Shown here piece by piece: positions 32,635 to 41,120 of a stretch of DNA of 64,000 nucleotides (positions within the stretch are counted from its first letter, which is position 1; each line of letters begins with the position of its first letter). Both the position numbers and the translations under genes were made by a program. The stretch comes from Promicromonospora sp. AC04 (lineage in GTDB: Bacteria > Actinomycetota > Actinomycetes > Actinomycetales > Cellulomonadaceae). The stretch covers positions 98,955 through 162,954 of the forward strand of contig NZ_QBUG01000007.1 in assembly GCF_003058225.1 (NCBI RefSeq), written 5' to 3'. The notes under the pieces are model-generated. The model saw only the letters and a list, made by a program, of their open reading frames with translations. It searched no databases and had not been told where the DNA came from.

Positions 32635-33819
32635 TCACCCCGTGGCGCGGATCGCCCGCGCCACGTCGGCCAGGTCGAGCACGCCGGTGACCCGGCCGGC
32701 GTCGACCACCGGGACCAGCCGGGCGCCGCGTGACGACCCGGCCAGGTGGTTCAGGAGGTCCGTGCCCGACATGCCCGGGCTGACCGCGGACCCCGGCACG
32801 AACGGCACGGCCACCGCGTCGACCTTGGTCAGGTGGTGGGCGGAGGTGGGCACCGCGGCGACGGCGTCGTCGTCGAGCACCGCGATCGGGACCTGGTCGT
32901 GCCCCACCACGACCAGGCGGTACGACGTCGACGGCGACGCGCCGTCGGCGACCGCCGTCACCCTGGCGCTCAGCGCCTCGGCCACGGTGGACCCGAACGG
33001 GACCAGGAGCGCGGGCGTCGCGAGCCCCCGCGCGGACAGCCCGGCGATCGCCTCGCGACGCCGGCCGTTGGTGATCGCGGCCCCGGCGCCCGCCCAGAGG
33101 AACGCGCCGATCAGGGCCGACCACAGAACGGTGGTGAGGCTCGGCGTGGTGCCCTGCAGGAACGGCACCACCAGCGCCCAGAGCAGCACGCCCACGGCGA
33201 CGACGCGGCCCACCCAGCCGGCCACTACGGTGCCCGTGGTGCGCTTGCCCGTGACCGCCCAGACGAGGGACTCGAGGATCTGGCCGCCGTCGAGCGGGAG
33301 GCCGGGGAGCAGGTTGAACACGCCGACGAACGCGTTGGAGACCGCGCCCGCGTACAACAGCATCATCGGCACGTTCTGCACGGCCGCGGGGTCCCACGCG
33401 AACCAGAACGCGGCCGCGAGCGCCAGGTTCGTCAGCGGTCCGACGACGGCGACCAGGAACCCGTCCAGCGGTCGCCCCAGGCCGCCGGTGTACGCGGTGT
33501 GCCCGCCCCAGAGCGTGACGGCGAGCTCGGTCACGTGCTGCCCGCGGGCCCTGGCGACGAGGGCGTGCGCGGCCTCGTGCAGGAACACGGACCCGAACAG
33601 GAGCAGCACGAACACGAACGCGACGAGGTAGGCGCCCGCGCCGAGCTGCGGCGCGATCGCCTGGACGTTGGGCACGAACAGGATGGTCAGGACGACGGCG
33701 GCGAGGAACCAGGACCGCGTGATGATGACGGGTGCGCCGGCGACGCGGCCGACCACGAACCCCTTCGAACGTGGCGGGGCGGGCGGTGCGGGCGTGGAGG
33801 CGGGCTCCGAGGTGGTCAC
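32635..33819 (-). CDS. Site-2 protease family (M50) with CBS-like C-terminus
   Basis: 394 residues. Intramembrane zinc metalloprotease. About six membrane spans; the zinc motif is FLHEAAHALVARARG (HExxH) and the second metal/catalytic motif NLLPGLPLDGGQILES. The C-terminal ~130 residues look like a CBS pair (VVVGHDQVPIAVLDDD ... LVPVVDAGRVTGVLDLADV), the common build of bacterial S2P homologues that sense a small ligand. Substrate unknown; anti-sigma factors are a usual target class. GTG 33819 has TAGGTT 6 nt upstream. Divergent from the nuclease gene. Confidence 0.92.
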   Translation of the reverse strand: MTTSEPASTPAPPAPPRSKGFVVGRVAGAPVIITRSWFLAAVVLTILFVPNVQAIAPQLGAGAYLVAFVFVLLLFGSVFLHEAAHALVARARGQHVTELAVTLWGGHTAYTGGLGRPLDGFLVAVVGPLTNLALAAAFWFAWDPAAVQNVPMMLLYAGAVSNAFVGVFNLLPGLPLDGGQILESLVWAVTGKRTTGTVVAGWVGRVVAVGVLLWALVVPFLQGTTPSLTTVLWSALIGAFLWAGAGAAITNGRRREAIAGLSARGLATPALLVPFGSTVAEALSARVTAVADGASPSTSYRLVVVGHDQVPIAVLDDDAVAAVPTSAHHLTKVDAVAVPFVPGSAVSPGMSGTDLLNHLAGSSRGARLVPVVDAGRVTGVLDLADVARAIRATG

Positions 33820-33825
33820 CGGACA

Positions 33826-33831
33826 AACCTA
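33826..33831 (-). promoter_or_regulatory. Candidate -10 element of the M50 protease gene (TAGGTT)
   Basis: TANNNT 6 nt before GTG 33819. Confidence 0.45.
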
Positions 33832-33899
33832 TCCGGCCGATCCGCATGTGGGTGGCGGCGCGCTGTGGACAGCTCCCGGGGGATGTCAGTGCCCGCCCC

Positions 33900-33905
33900 T
33901 AGGGT
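33900..33905 (+). promoter_or_regulatory. Candidate -10 element of the RecB-like nuclease gene (TAGGGT)
   Basis: TAGGGT followed by 7 nt and the ATG; the same hexamer as in dop and PAC2. Confidence 0.5.
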
Positions 33906-33912
33906 TGGGGGC

Positions 33913-34842
33913 ATGACGACGACGGAGCTGCCCCAGGTGTTGACGCAGGGCCCGGTGCAGGACGTGGCGGCGGAGCCGGCCGACACCGCATCGGCCGTGC
34001 GCGCGCCCTCGCGCCCGCCCGCCCTGTCGCCGTCGCGGGCGAACGACTTCATGCAGTGCCCCCTGCTGTTCCGCTTCCGCACGGTGGACCGGCTGCCGGA
34101 GCCGCCGTCGGCCGCCGCGGCGCGCGGCACGCTGGTGCACGCGGTGCTGGAGCGGCTGTACGACGCCCCGCTGGGCGAGCGGACCCTGGCCGCCGCGCAC
34201 GATCTGCTGCCCGGTGAGTGGGACCGGCTGCTGGAGGCGGACGACCGGTACACGTCGCTGTTCACCGACGGGGTCGGCCCGGACGGGCAGGACCGCGCGG
34301 GCTGGCTCGCGGGTGCGGGTTCGCTGCTGGGCACGTACTTCACGCTGGAGGACCCGAACCGGCTGGAGCCGGCCGAGCGGGAGCTGCTGGTGGAGTCGCA
34401 GCTCGACGGCGGTCCGCTGTTGCGCGGGATCGTGGACCGGCTGGACGTCGCACCGACGGGCGCCGTGCGGGTGGTCGACTACAAGACGGGCAAGTCGCCC
34501 CGTCCGGGCTACGAGAGCTCGGCCGTGTTCCAGATGCGGTTCTACGGGCTGGTGCTGTGGCGCGAGCGCGGGGTGCTGCCCAAGATGCTGCAGCTCGTGT
34601 ACCTGGGTGACGGCCAGGTCCTGCGGGGCGAGCCGACGATCGAACAGCTGGAGCACACGGAGCAGAAGGTCCGCGCCATCTGGTCGGCCATCGAGGAAGC
34701 GGCGCGGACCGGCGAGTGGAAGCCCCGCAAGTCCAAGCTGTGCGGCTGGTGCGCGCACCAGGCGATGTGCCCGGAGTTCGGCGGCACGCCGCCGGAGATC
34801 CCGGACGGCGCGGTCGCGCTGCGGCTGGGCATCGCGGTCTGA
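33913..34842 (+). CDS. RecB-family PD-(D/E)XK nuclease with Fe-S cysteines
   Basis: 309 residues. A Cas4/AddB-like nuclease fold: SPSRANDFMQCPLLFRFR near the N-terminus, the catalytic GIVDRLDVAP ... VRVVDYKTGK, then LQLVYLG, and a cysteine cluster SKLCGWCAHQAMCPEF. The N-terminal Cys in MQCP with the three C-terminal cysteines should hold a [4Fe-4S] cluster. Probably acts in DNA repair. The trmI-nuclease pair is conserved across actinobacteria. A 7-bp hairpin at 34899-34918 could terminate it, but it is weak. The remaining 147 bp to the next gene show nothing. Confidence 0.92.
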   Translation: MTTTELPQVLTQGPVQDVAAEPADTASAVRAPSRPPALSPSRANDFMQCPLLFRFRTVDRLPEPPSAAAARGTLVHAVLERLYDAPLGERTLAAAHDLLPGEWDRLLEADDRYTSLFTDGVGPDGQDRAGWLAGAGSLLGTYFTLEDPNRLEPAERELLVESQLDGGPLLRGIVDRLDVAPTGAVRVVDYKTGKSPRPGYESSAVFQMRFYGLVLWRERGVLPKMLQLVYLGDGQVLRGEPTIEQLEHTEQKVRAIWSAIEEAARTGEWKPRKSKLCGWCAHQAMCPEFGGTPPEIPDGAVALRLGIAV

Positions 34843-35065
34843 GCCCTGATCCACCAAAGGCGCTCGACGATCCCGTGCCCGCACACGTTCGCCCACGACG
34901 CCGACAACCTCGTCGGCGCCGCTGACAGCTCGGCTCGCCTGCCATTGCGAGGACCAGGATCAGCCCGACAGCCGACATGCGACCCGTTTCCACGGGGAGT
35001 TCTCCCCATTCGACACAGCATGTCTGATTTGCCACAAATTCACCCGATGCTGCGAAAATGACGGC

Positions 35066-35866
35066 ATGACGATCGACAGCACGAAGGGCAGCGTTCGCGC
35101 AGCCCGTACCCTCCGTGCCGGCCTGGTGCTCGGCACGACGGTCTGCCTTGCGGCGGTCATGGCCGGATGCGGTACGGCCGGCGAATCCGGCACGGCCGGG
35201 ACCAGCGTGCCTGAGACGGCCGAACCGTCGGCCGAGGTCGCCCCGGCCGCGACACCCACCCCCAGCGACGCTCCGGCGCCGACCACGATCCCGTTCGAGG
35301 CCGGGCACGTCCCGGACGGCTGGTCCCAGCTGGACGGCGTCGCGTGCGGGATGAGCGCGACTGACCTCGTGACGCAGGACGACCGGTTCCGTCTGGAACT
35401 GACCGGCCCGATGGTCACTGGTGCGGACCGCGCCCAGTACCAGCCGGTCCTCCTGGAGCACGAGCTCGGCGACGACGCGACGCCGGACTTCGGTGACGGC
35501 GTCCAGCTCGTATGGTCGCAGGGCGGTGTGGTGGTCGACCTGGGCCTGGGCTGGCACGAAGGAGGCGGCCCGATCCTCCAGGCCGCCGACGCCCAGGGCC
35601 TCCCGACGAGCGACTACTCCGCCTGGGAGGAGGACGCGGCCGACCCCGCGCTGCGCCGGACGAGCGGTCTTACCGGAGTCGCGAACATGACCACCTGCTG
35701 GCCGAGCGGCGTGGACGAGGACAGCGGCATGACAAGGTACGACGACCCCCGCCCCGACGGCGCGTACGAGGTCCGTGCGGCGATCCTGGCGATGGTCGAC
35801 GGTGAGAGCCGGCTCGTGGTCAGTGACCCGGTCACGGTCGAGTGGGTGGCCCCGGCCGTGGACTGA
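35066..35866 (+). CDS. Hypothetical secreted lipoprotein
   Basis: 266 residues. An N-terminal signal with basic residues, hydrophobic core and the lipobox LAAVMAGC (Cys35), then a ~40-residue Thr/Pro/Ala linker, then a ~180-residue domain with four or five dispersed cysteines/tryptophans (VACGMSATDL, TTCWPSGVDE). No family recognised. It is probably surface-anchored after Lgt processing. It lies between the conserved nuclease gene and the HAD gene, convergent with the latter. Confidence 0.8.
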   Translation: MTIDSTKGSVRAARTLRAGLVLGTTVCLAAVMAGCGTAGESGTAGTSVPETAEPSAEVAPAATPTPSDAPAPTTIPFEAGHVPDGWSQLDGVACGMSATDLVTQDDRFRLELTGPMVTGADRAQYQPVLLEHELGDDATPDFGDGVQLVWSQGGVVVDLGLGWHEGGGPILQAADAQGLPTSDYSAWEEDAADPALRRTSGLTGVANMTTCWPSGVDEDSGMTRYDDPRPDGAYEVRAAILAMVDGESRLVVSDPVTVEWVAPAVD

Positions 35867-35925
35867 CGCACGCGACCGCTGAGGCGCACTGGGCAGTGTC
35901 CGGCCCCGCGCGGCGTCTCAGGCCC

Positions 35926-36702
35926 TCAGCCGAGCAGGTCCACGACCTCGCCCGATCCGATCCGCCCGAGCACCTCGAGGTCGATCTGCTTGAGTGATGC
36001 CGCCCGGCTGAGGCCTGGACGCTGCGGCACCGGCACCTCGTTGGGCACGCCGAGCGTGCGGGCGCCCGACGCGAGCGCGGACGTGATGCCGGGACCGGAG
36101 TCCTCGATCGCCACGCAGTCCTGGGGCCGCACGTCGAACAGGCCGGCGGCCACCAGGTACGGCTCCGGGTGCGGCTTGCCGTGCGTCACCTCGTCGCCGG
36201 TGACGAGGTGGGCGAAGGTGCCCGCGGGGGCGCCGTCGGCCACGACCTCGGCCTGGCTGCGGTAGGACATCGTGACGATGGCGCACGGGACGCCCGCGGC
36301 CCGCAGGTCGTCGAGGAGCTCCAGCACGCCGGGGCGCCACGGCACGGCCTCGCGCAGCTGCTCGTTCACCCGGGCCACGAGCCAGGCCACGATCTCGGCG
36401 GGCTCCAGCGGGACGCCGGCGTCGTACAGCATGGCGCCGGTCGTGAGGAGCGCCTGCCCCACCGCGCCGAGCGCGTCCTCGTGCGTCCACGTCGCCCCGT
36501 GCGCCGCGACGATCTCGCGCTCGGCGCGCATCCAGTAGGGCTCGGAGTCGACGAGAGTCCCGTCCATGTCGAACAGGACGGCGGCGGGCAGAGAGACGTC
36601 GGACGGATGGCGCTTGCCTGCCCCTTCGCTGCTCGGGACGGTGCTCAGAATGACCTCCAGGACCTTTTGGTGTACCGAGGACGATGTACCGAGGACACCC
36701 AA
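35926..36702 (-). CDS. HAD-family hydrolase (beta-phosphoglucomutase-like)
   Basis: 258 residues from TTG 36702. The HAD motifs are all present: VLFDMDGTLVDSEPYW (motif I nucleophile), CAIVTMSYRS (motif II), GKPHPEPYL (motif III Lys) and CVAIEDSGPGITSAL (motif IV), with an alpha-helical cap between I and II. This is a sugar- or organophosphate phosphatase/mutase type; the substrate is not clear. The start is uncertain: apart from TTG 36702 there is a CTG at 36648 with GGAGG 5 nt upstream, and no ATG or GTG before the catalytic motif. Confidence 0.88.
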   Translation of the reverse strand: MGVLGTSSSVHQKVLEVILSTVPSSEGAGKRHPSDVSLPAAVLFDMDGTLVDSEPYWMRAEREIVAAHGATWTHEDALGAVGQALLTTGAMLYDAGVPLEPAEIVAWLVARVNEQLREAVPWRPGVLELLDDLRAAGVPCAIVTMSYRSQAEVVADGAPAGTFAHLVTGDEVTHGKPHPEPYLVAAGLFDVRPQDCVAIEDSGPGITSALASGARTLGVPNEVPVPQRPGLSRAASLKQIDLEVLGRIGSGEVVDLLG

Positions 36703-36835
36703 TCACGAGTCCCGAGGCATCTGGTTACATCCAAGCGACGTGCAGGCGTCCAGTGCGTCTCTGCCCGCTCGGTGGGATGAACGTCACACCCGTGGAGCGC
36801 CGGCCGGGGCCGGCCGCGATCAGGCCATGAATGCG

Positions 36836-37462
36836 TCAGCTCGCCCCGGGCGATGACGGCAGACCGGTGACCATTGCGGCGCCGAGGAGCCGCGGCCAGA
36901 CGACGGCGGCCATCTGCTCGGGGGTGCCAGGGCAGCCGTGGCGCAGCCAGTCACCGACGGTGCCGAGCATGGCGCCGGCGATGAAGGCGGCCTCGGGATC
37001 GAGCGGGATGTCAGCTGGGTCGTACGCGTGCGTGGGCGGGCCCGCCTGGCTGAGCTCACGGTTCGCGTGGGCGGCGATCGCGATGCGCTGGAGCAGGTGG
37101 TTGATCACCTTGGCACTGCCGTCGGGGCCGAGCAGCGTCCGGTAGAGGTCGGCGTGCTCGGCGACGTGGCCGAACAGCTGCGTCAGAGGGTTCTGCACGA
37201 TCTCCCCGTGGGGCAGGACGTCCGGGCCGAACATCGGCGTGGCCGCGACCAGCTCGTCGAACACGACAGTACAAGCCGCAGCCGCCAGGTCGTCGACGTC
37301 GTCGTAGTGCTCGTAGAACGTCGACCGGTTGACGCCGGCGCGCTTGGTGATGTCGGAGACCGAGACCTGATGCAGGTCGCGATCGGCGATGAGCTCCCAC
37401 AGCGCGGCTTCCAGGGCGGACCGGGAGCGAAGGCTTCGAGGATCTATGGCTTGCGCTGGCAT
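36836..37462 (-). CDS. TetR-family transcriptional repressor
   Basis: 208 residues. The N-terminal helix-turn-helix is clear: ALEAALWELIADRDLHQVSV then SDITKRAGVNRSTFYEHYDD, the TetR DNA-binding signature. The ligand-binding C-terminal part is unlike any family I recognise. ATG 37462 has TACACT 6 nt upstream and no ribosome site, suggesting a leaderless mRNA. It is divergent from the SDR-P450 cassette with a perfect inverted repeat between, so it very likely controls that cassette and itself. Confidence 0.9.
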   Translation of the reverse strand: MPAQAIDPRSLRSRSALEAALWELIADRDLHQVSVSDITKRAGVNRSTFYEHYDDVDDLAAAACTVVFDELVAATPMFGPDVLPHGEIVQNPLTQLFGHVAEHADLYRTLLGPDGSAKVINHLLQRIAIAAHANRELSQAGPPTHAYDPADIPLDPEAAFIAGAMLGTVGDWLRHGCPGTPEQMAAVVWPRLLGAAMVTGLPSSPGAS

Positions 37463-37468
37463 CGTCCT

Positions 37469-37474
37469 AGTGTA
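37469..37474 (-). promoter_or_regulatory. Candidate -10 element of the tetR gene (TACACT)
   Basis: TANNNT 6 nt before the tetR ATG, adjoining the operator palindrome. Confidence 0.5.
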
Positions 37475-37477
37475 AGG

Positions 37478-37515
37478 TCTCCAACACGTGATGGATAACC
37501 AACAGGTGTTGGAGA
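37478..37515. promoter_or_regulatory. Operator palindrome between tetR and the P450 cassette
   Basis: Perfect 10-bp arms TCTCCAACAC and GTGTTGGAGA separated by 18 bp. On the plus strand TTGCGC (37451-37456) and TAAGGT (37473-37478), spaced 16 bp, form a possible promoter for the cassette whose start point would lie inside the left arm. Binding here could block both divergent promoters. Confidence 0.6.
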
Positions 37516-37554
37516 AGGTCTTCTCCTCCGGCCCTGCCATGAAAGGAAGCGTGC

Positions 37555-38394
37555 ATGTCAACGAATGTCGTGGTGGTTACCGGCGCGGGAGGGATGGGGC
37601 AGGCCGTTGCCCGGCGCCTCGGCCCAGGGGCTCACCTGGTCCTGGCCGACTTCAACGAGGAGTCGCTGGTCGGCGTGGCAGATCAGCTGCGTGGTGAGGG
37701 CTACGAGGTGACCCCGGTGGTCACCGACGTCTCCTCGCGCGCAGCGGTGACAGACCTCGCCCAGAAGGCCGCCTCGCTGGGCGAGGTCAGGTCCGTGGTC
37801 CACACCGCCGGCCTCTCGCCGGTGCAGGCCCCGGTGGCCGCCATCCTGGCGGTGGACCTGCTGGGGGTCGCGCTGGTGGTCGAGCAGTTTGGTGAGGTGG
37901 TCGCGGCCGGCGGCGCCGGCGTCGTCGTCGCCAGCATGGCCGGCCACGTCTACCCGACCCTCACGCGGGAGCAGAGCCTGGAGCTGGCCCGCACCCCGGC
38001 CGATCAGCTGCTCTCCCTGCCGATCGCAGATCCGGGGAACTTCCCGGCAGGCACCGCGGCCTACGCGTTCGCCAAGCACGCCAATCTCCTGCGCGTCCAG
38101 GCCGCGAGCACGACCTGGGGCCGGCGGGGCGCCAGGATCAACACGATCAGCCCCGGCGCCATCGCCACCCCCATGGGCCAGGCCGAGCTGGGCAGCGACC
38201 ACAACAAGGGGATGCAGGCGACTATCGACGGGTCCAACGCGGGGCGCATGGGTACCGCCGCCGAGATCGCCGCCGCGACCGAGTTCCTGCTCGGCCCGTC
38301 CGCCGCCTTCATCTCAGGAACCGACCTGCTCGTGGACGGCGGCGCCTTCGCCGCGATCCGGAGCGGCCACCTCGACCTGGGATGGTCGTCGTGA
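37555..38394 (+). CDS. SDR-family NAD(P)-dependent oxidoreductase
   Basis: 279 residues. The cofactor motif VVVTGAGGMGQAVARRLG, the DFNEE acidic residue that favours NAD, and the active-site region GTAAYAFAKHANLLR (YxxxK) are visible, with INTISPGAIATPMGQ and the usual end FISGTDLLVDGGAF. It resembles hydroxysteroid/terpene-alcohol dehydrogenases, so it may oxidise the alcohol made by the P450. Good AAAGGAAG ribosome site before the ATG. The stop overlaps the reductase GTG (GTGA). Confidence 0.92.
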   Translation: MSTNVVVVTGAGGMGQAVARRLGPGAHLVLADFNEESLVGVADQLRGEGYEVTPVVTDVSSRAAVTDLAQKAASLGEVRSVVHTAGLSPVQAPVAAILAVDLLGVALVVEQFGEVVAAGGAGVVVASMAGHVYPTLTREQSLELARTPADQLLSLPIADPGNFPAGTAAYAFAKHANLLRVQAASTTWGRRGARINTISPGAIATPMGQAELGSDHNKGMQATIDGSNAGRMGTAAEIAAATEFLLGPSAAFISGTDLLVDGGAFAAIRSGHLDLGWSS

Positions 38395-39584
38395 GCACAC
38401 CCGACAGCGTCCTGGTGGTCGGGGCCTCGGCAGCGGGCCTGTCCACCGCGGAGGCTCTCCGGCGCCAGGGATATCGCGGTCGCCTGACGATCCTGGGCGC
38501 CGAGGAGCACCTTCCCTACGACCGTCCGCCGCTCTCCAAGCAGGTCCTGTCAGGCGTCTGGGAACCCCAGCAGGCCCAGCTTCGGCCGAGGGCTGCGCTC
38601 GACGCCCTGGACGCGGAGCTCATCCTTGGCGACCCCGCCGTGGGCCTGGACGTCGCCGCGCGTACCGTACGCACCGCGTCGGGACGCTCCCTGCGAGCCG
38701 ACGCCGTCGTCATCGCCACCGGGCTGCGGGCCCGCACGCTCCCCGGACAGGACGGCCTCGCCGGCGTCCACACGCTGCGGGGTCTCGACGACGCGCAGTC
38801 TCTGCGAAAGGACCTGTTGGCCGCCTCGCGGGCCGTCGTGGTCGGCGACGGCGTGCTCGGCTCCGAGATCGCCGCCACCGCCCGGAGCATGGGCCTGGAC
38901 GTCACGCTCGCCGGCCCACAGCACGCGCCGATGGCGATGCAGCTCGGCCCGTTCGCCGCCGAGCTGCTCAGCGACCTGCACGCCGAGAACGGTGTCCGCC
39001 TACGTCTTGGCGCCTCGGTCGCCGCCCTTGAGACGGCTGGCGGGCGAACCACCGGGGTGCGCCTGGAGACCGGCGAGGTGCTCCCGGCCGAGGTCGTCGT
39101 GGTCGCCTTCGGAGCCGCCCCGGTCACGGACTGGCTCGACGGCAGCGGCCTGCGGCTCGAGAACGGCGTCGTGTGCGATGCATGCTGCCGCGCGGCGGAC
39201 GGGATCTGGGCGGTCGGTGACGTAGCGCGCTGGCACCACGATGGGCTCGGCACCATGCTGCGGCTGGAGAACCGGACCAACGCCACCGAGCAGGCGGCCG
39301 CGGTCGCCGCCAACATCCTCGGCGAAGACCGTCCCTACGTGCCCGTCCCGTACTTCTGGACCGATCAGTTCGACGCCAAGATCCAGGTCCACGGCGTCCT
39401 GCCCACCAACGCCGAGGTGGACATCGTGGACGGCGCCACCGCGGACCGGCGCTTCGTCGCCCTCTACCGCCAAGCCGGCAGGACCGTCGGCGTACTCGGC
39501 TGGAACATGCCCAAGCAGACGCGCCTGCGCCGAAGCGAGCTCGACACGAACGCGATTGCGACCCCAACAGGAGGAACATCATGA
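38391..39584 (+). CDS. NAD(P)H:ferredoxin reductase (FAD-dependent)
   Basis: 397 residues. Passes electrons from NAD(P)H through FAD to a ferredoxin. FAD motif DSVLVVGASAAGLSTAEAL, the LPYDRPPLSKQ segment, the second Rossmann motif AVVVGDGVLGSEIAATA, and IWAVGDVARWHH with the FAD-binding Asp near the end. Typical of the ferredoxin reductases of class I bacterial P450 systems. The GTG start sits in a GTGA overlap with the SDR gene, and the stop overlaps the P450 ATG. Confidence 0.93.
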   Translation: MSTPDSVLVVGASAAGLSTAEALRRQGYRGRLTILGAEEHLPYDRPPLSKQVLSGVWEPQQAQLRPRAALDALDAELILGDPAVGLDVAARTVRTASGRSLRADAVVIATGLRARTLPGQDGLAGVHTLRGLDDAQSLRKDLLAASRAVVVGDGVLGSEIAATARSMGLDVTLAGPQHAPMAMQLGPFAAELLSDLHAENGVRLRLGASVAALETAGGRTTGVRLETGEVLPAEVVVVAFGAAPVTDWLDGSGLRLENGVVCDACCRAADGIWAVGDVARWHHDGLGTMLRLENRTNATEQAAAVAANILGEDRPYVPVPYFWTDQFDAKIQVHGVLPTNAEVDIVDGATADRRFVALYRQAGRTVGVLGWNMPKQTRLRRSELDTNAIATPTGGTS

Positions 39585-40825
39585 CCACCACCGTCAACCC
39601 GGCCGAGAACGACTCGGCCGAGGCCCCCGTCTACCCGATGGAGCGGGCGTCGAAGTGCCCGTTCGACCCGCCGCCGGTCCAGCAGGCCATGTTGGACCAG
39701 GACAGCCCGCTCGCCAAGATCCGGCTGTTCGACGACAGCACGCACTGGCTGGTGACCCGCTACGCCGACCAGCGAACGCTGCTGTCCGACGACAGGCTCA
39801 GCGTCGACATCTCCAAGCCCGGCTACCCGCACGAGTCGGTGCAGTCGAAGGACGCGGCGGAGGGCGGCACCCTCAGCTTCGCAACGATCGACGACCCCGA
39901 GCACGCCCGCCTGCGACGCATGGTCACCGCGCCGTTCACCATCAAGCGGATCGAGGCGATGCGGCCCGCGGTCCAGCGCATCACCGACGAGCTGATCGAC
40001 GACCTGCTGGCCGGGCCGAAGCCCGCGGACCTGGTCGACGCGTTCGCGCTGCCGCTGCCCTCACTGGTCATCAGCGAGCTGCTCGGAGTCCCCTACGACC
40101 GGCACGAGTTCTTCCAGGACCACAGCAAGACGTTCATCAGCCGGACCTCGACCGACGAGGAACGGATGGGCGCGGTGACGGAGCTGGCGACCTACCTGGG
40201 TGGCCTGATCGTCGAGAAGATGAAGGACCCCGGCGACGACCTGCTCTCCCAGATCGCGCACGAGCGCGTCGCAGCCGGTGAGCTGTCCGTCCCCGAGGCG
40301 ATCCAGATGGCCGTCCTCCTGCTGATCGCAGGGCACGAGACCACCGCGAACATGATCGCCCTGAGCACGGTCGCCCTGCTGGAGAACCCCGACCAGCTCC
40401 AGGCGCTCCGCGAGACCGACGACCCGAAGGCCGTCTCCGCAGCGGTGGAGGAGCTGCTGCGCTACCTGACCATCGCGCACAACGGCCGGCGCCAGGTGGC
40501 GCTGGAGGACATCGAGCACGACGGTGCGATCATCCGCGCCGGCGAGGGCGTGATCATGGCCAGCGACAGCGCCAACCGCGACCCTCGAGTCTTCGCCGAC
40601 CCGGACAAGCTCGACCTCTCCCGCGACGCACGCCAGCACATGGCCTTCGGCTTCGGCGTGCACCAGTGCCTCGGCCAGCCCCTGGCCCGCATGGAGCTCC
40701 AGGTCGTCTTCAGCACCCTCTTCAAGCGCATCCCGACGCTCCGGCTCGCCGTGGCCAGCGACGAGCTCCCGTTCAAGTACGACGGCATCGTATACGGCGT
40801 CCACAAGCTGCCCGTCACCTGGTAA
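39581..40825 (+). CDS. Cytochrome P450 (CYP105-like)
   Basis: 414 residues, full-length soluble bacterial P450. The I-helix oxygen motif is LLIAGHETTANM, the K-helix AVEELLRYLT (ExxR) and the haem-binding loop HMAFGFGVHQCLGQPLAR with the ligating Cys. The layout resembles CYP105-type enzymes. Substrate not readable; the dehydrogenase neighbour suggests a terpenoid, steroid or other alicyclic molecule. ATGA overlap upstream; the ferredoxin follows 29 bp later. Confidence 0.95.
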   Translation: MTTTVNPAENDSAEAPVYPMERASKCPFDPPPVQQAMLDQDSPLAKIRLFDDSTHWLVTRYADQRTLLSDDRLSVDISKPGYPHESVQSKDAAEGGTLSFATIDDPEHARLRRMVTAPFTIKRIEAMRPAVQRITDELIDDLLAGPKPADLVDAFALPLPSLVISELLGVPYDRHEFFQDHSKTFISRTSTDEERMGAVTELATYLGGLIVEKMKDPGDDLLSQIAHERVAAGELSVPEAIQMAVLLLIAGHETTANMIALSTVALLENPDQLQALRETDDPKAVSAAVEELLRYLTIAHNGRRQVALEDIEHDGAIIRAGEGVIMASDSANRDPRVFADPDKLDLSRDARQHMAFGFGVHQCLGQPLARMELQVVFSTLFKRIPTLRLAVASDELPFKYDGIVYGVHKLPVTW

Positions 40826-40854
40826 GCACTCCGACAACCACTAGCGAGGCTCTC

Positions 40855-41049
40855 ATGAAGGTAACCATCGACCAGGACAAGTGCGTCGCCTCAGGGCAGT
40901 GCGTCACGGCAGCCCTGGACGTGTTCGACCAGCGCGACGAGGACGGCATCGTGGTCCTGCTCGACGCCAACCCGCCGGCCCACCTGGCCGACGACGTCCG
41001 CCAAGCCGCGGCAGTGTGCCCGGCGCTGGCCATCATCATCGAGGAGTAA
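40855..41049 (+). CDS. [3Fe-4S]-type ferredoxin
   Basis: 64 residues. CVASGQC and VCPA give the C-x5-C ... C-P cysteine pattern of the small ferredoxins that serve class I P450s; the fourth cysteine is missing, consistent with a [3Fe-4S] cluster. It carries electrons from the reductase to the P450 encoded just upstream. It is the last gene of the cassette, before a strong hairpin. The region before the ATG (TAGCGAGGCTCTC) has a GAGG. Confidence 0.93.
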   Translation: MKVTIDQDKCVASGQCVTAALDVFDQRDEDGIVVLLDANPPAHLADDVRQAAAVCPALAIIIEE

Positions 41050-41050
41050 G

Positions 41051-41119
41051 CAGCCCGTCGACGAGCTGTCGCCTGGTGCATCTAAGGACACGAGATGCAC
41101 CAGGCGACAGCTCGGGCTG
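41051..41119. terminator. Long perfect hairpin, bidirectional terminator
   Basis: A perfect 21-bp stem (41063-41083 with 41093-41113) and a 9-nt loop, with CAGCCC/GGGCTG outside it. Lies between the convergent ferredoxin and unknown genes. Confidence 0.85.
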
Positions 41120-41120
41120 C

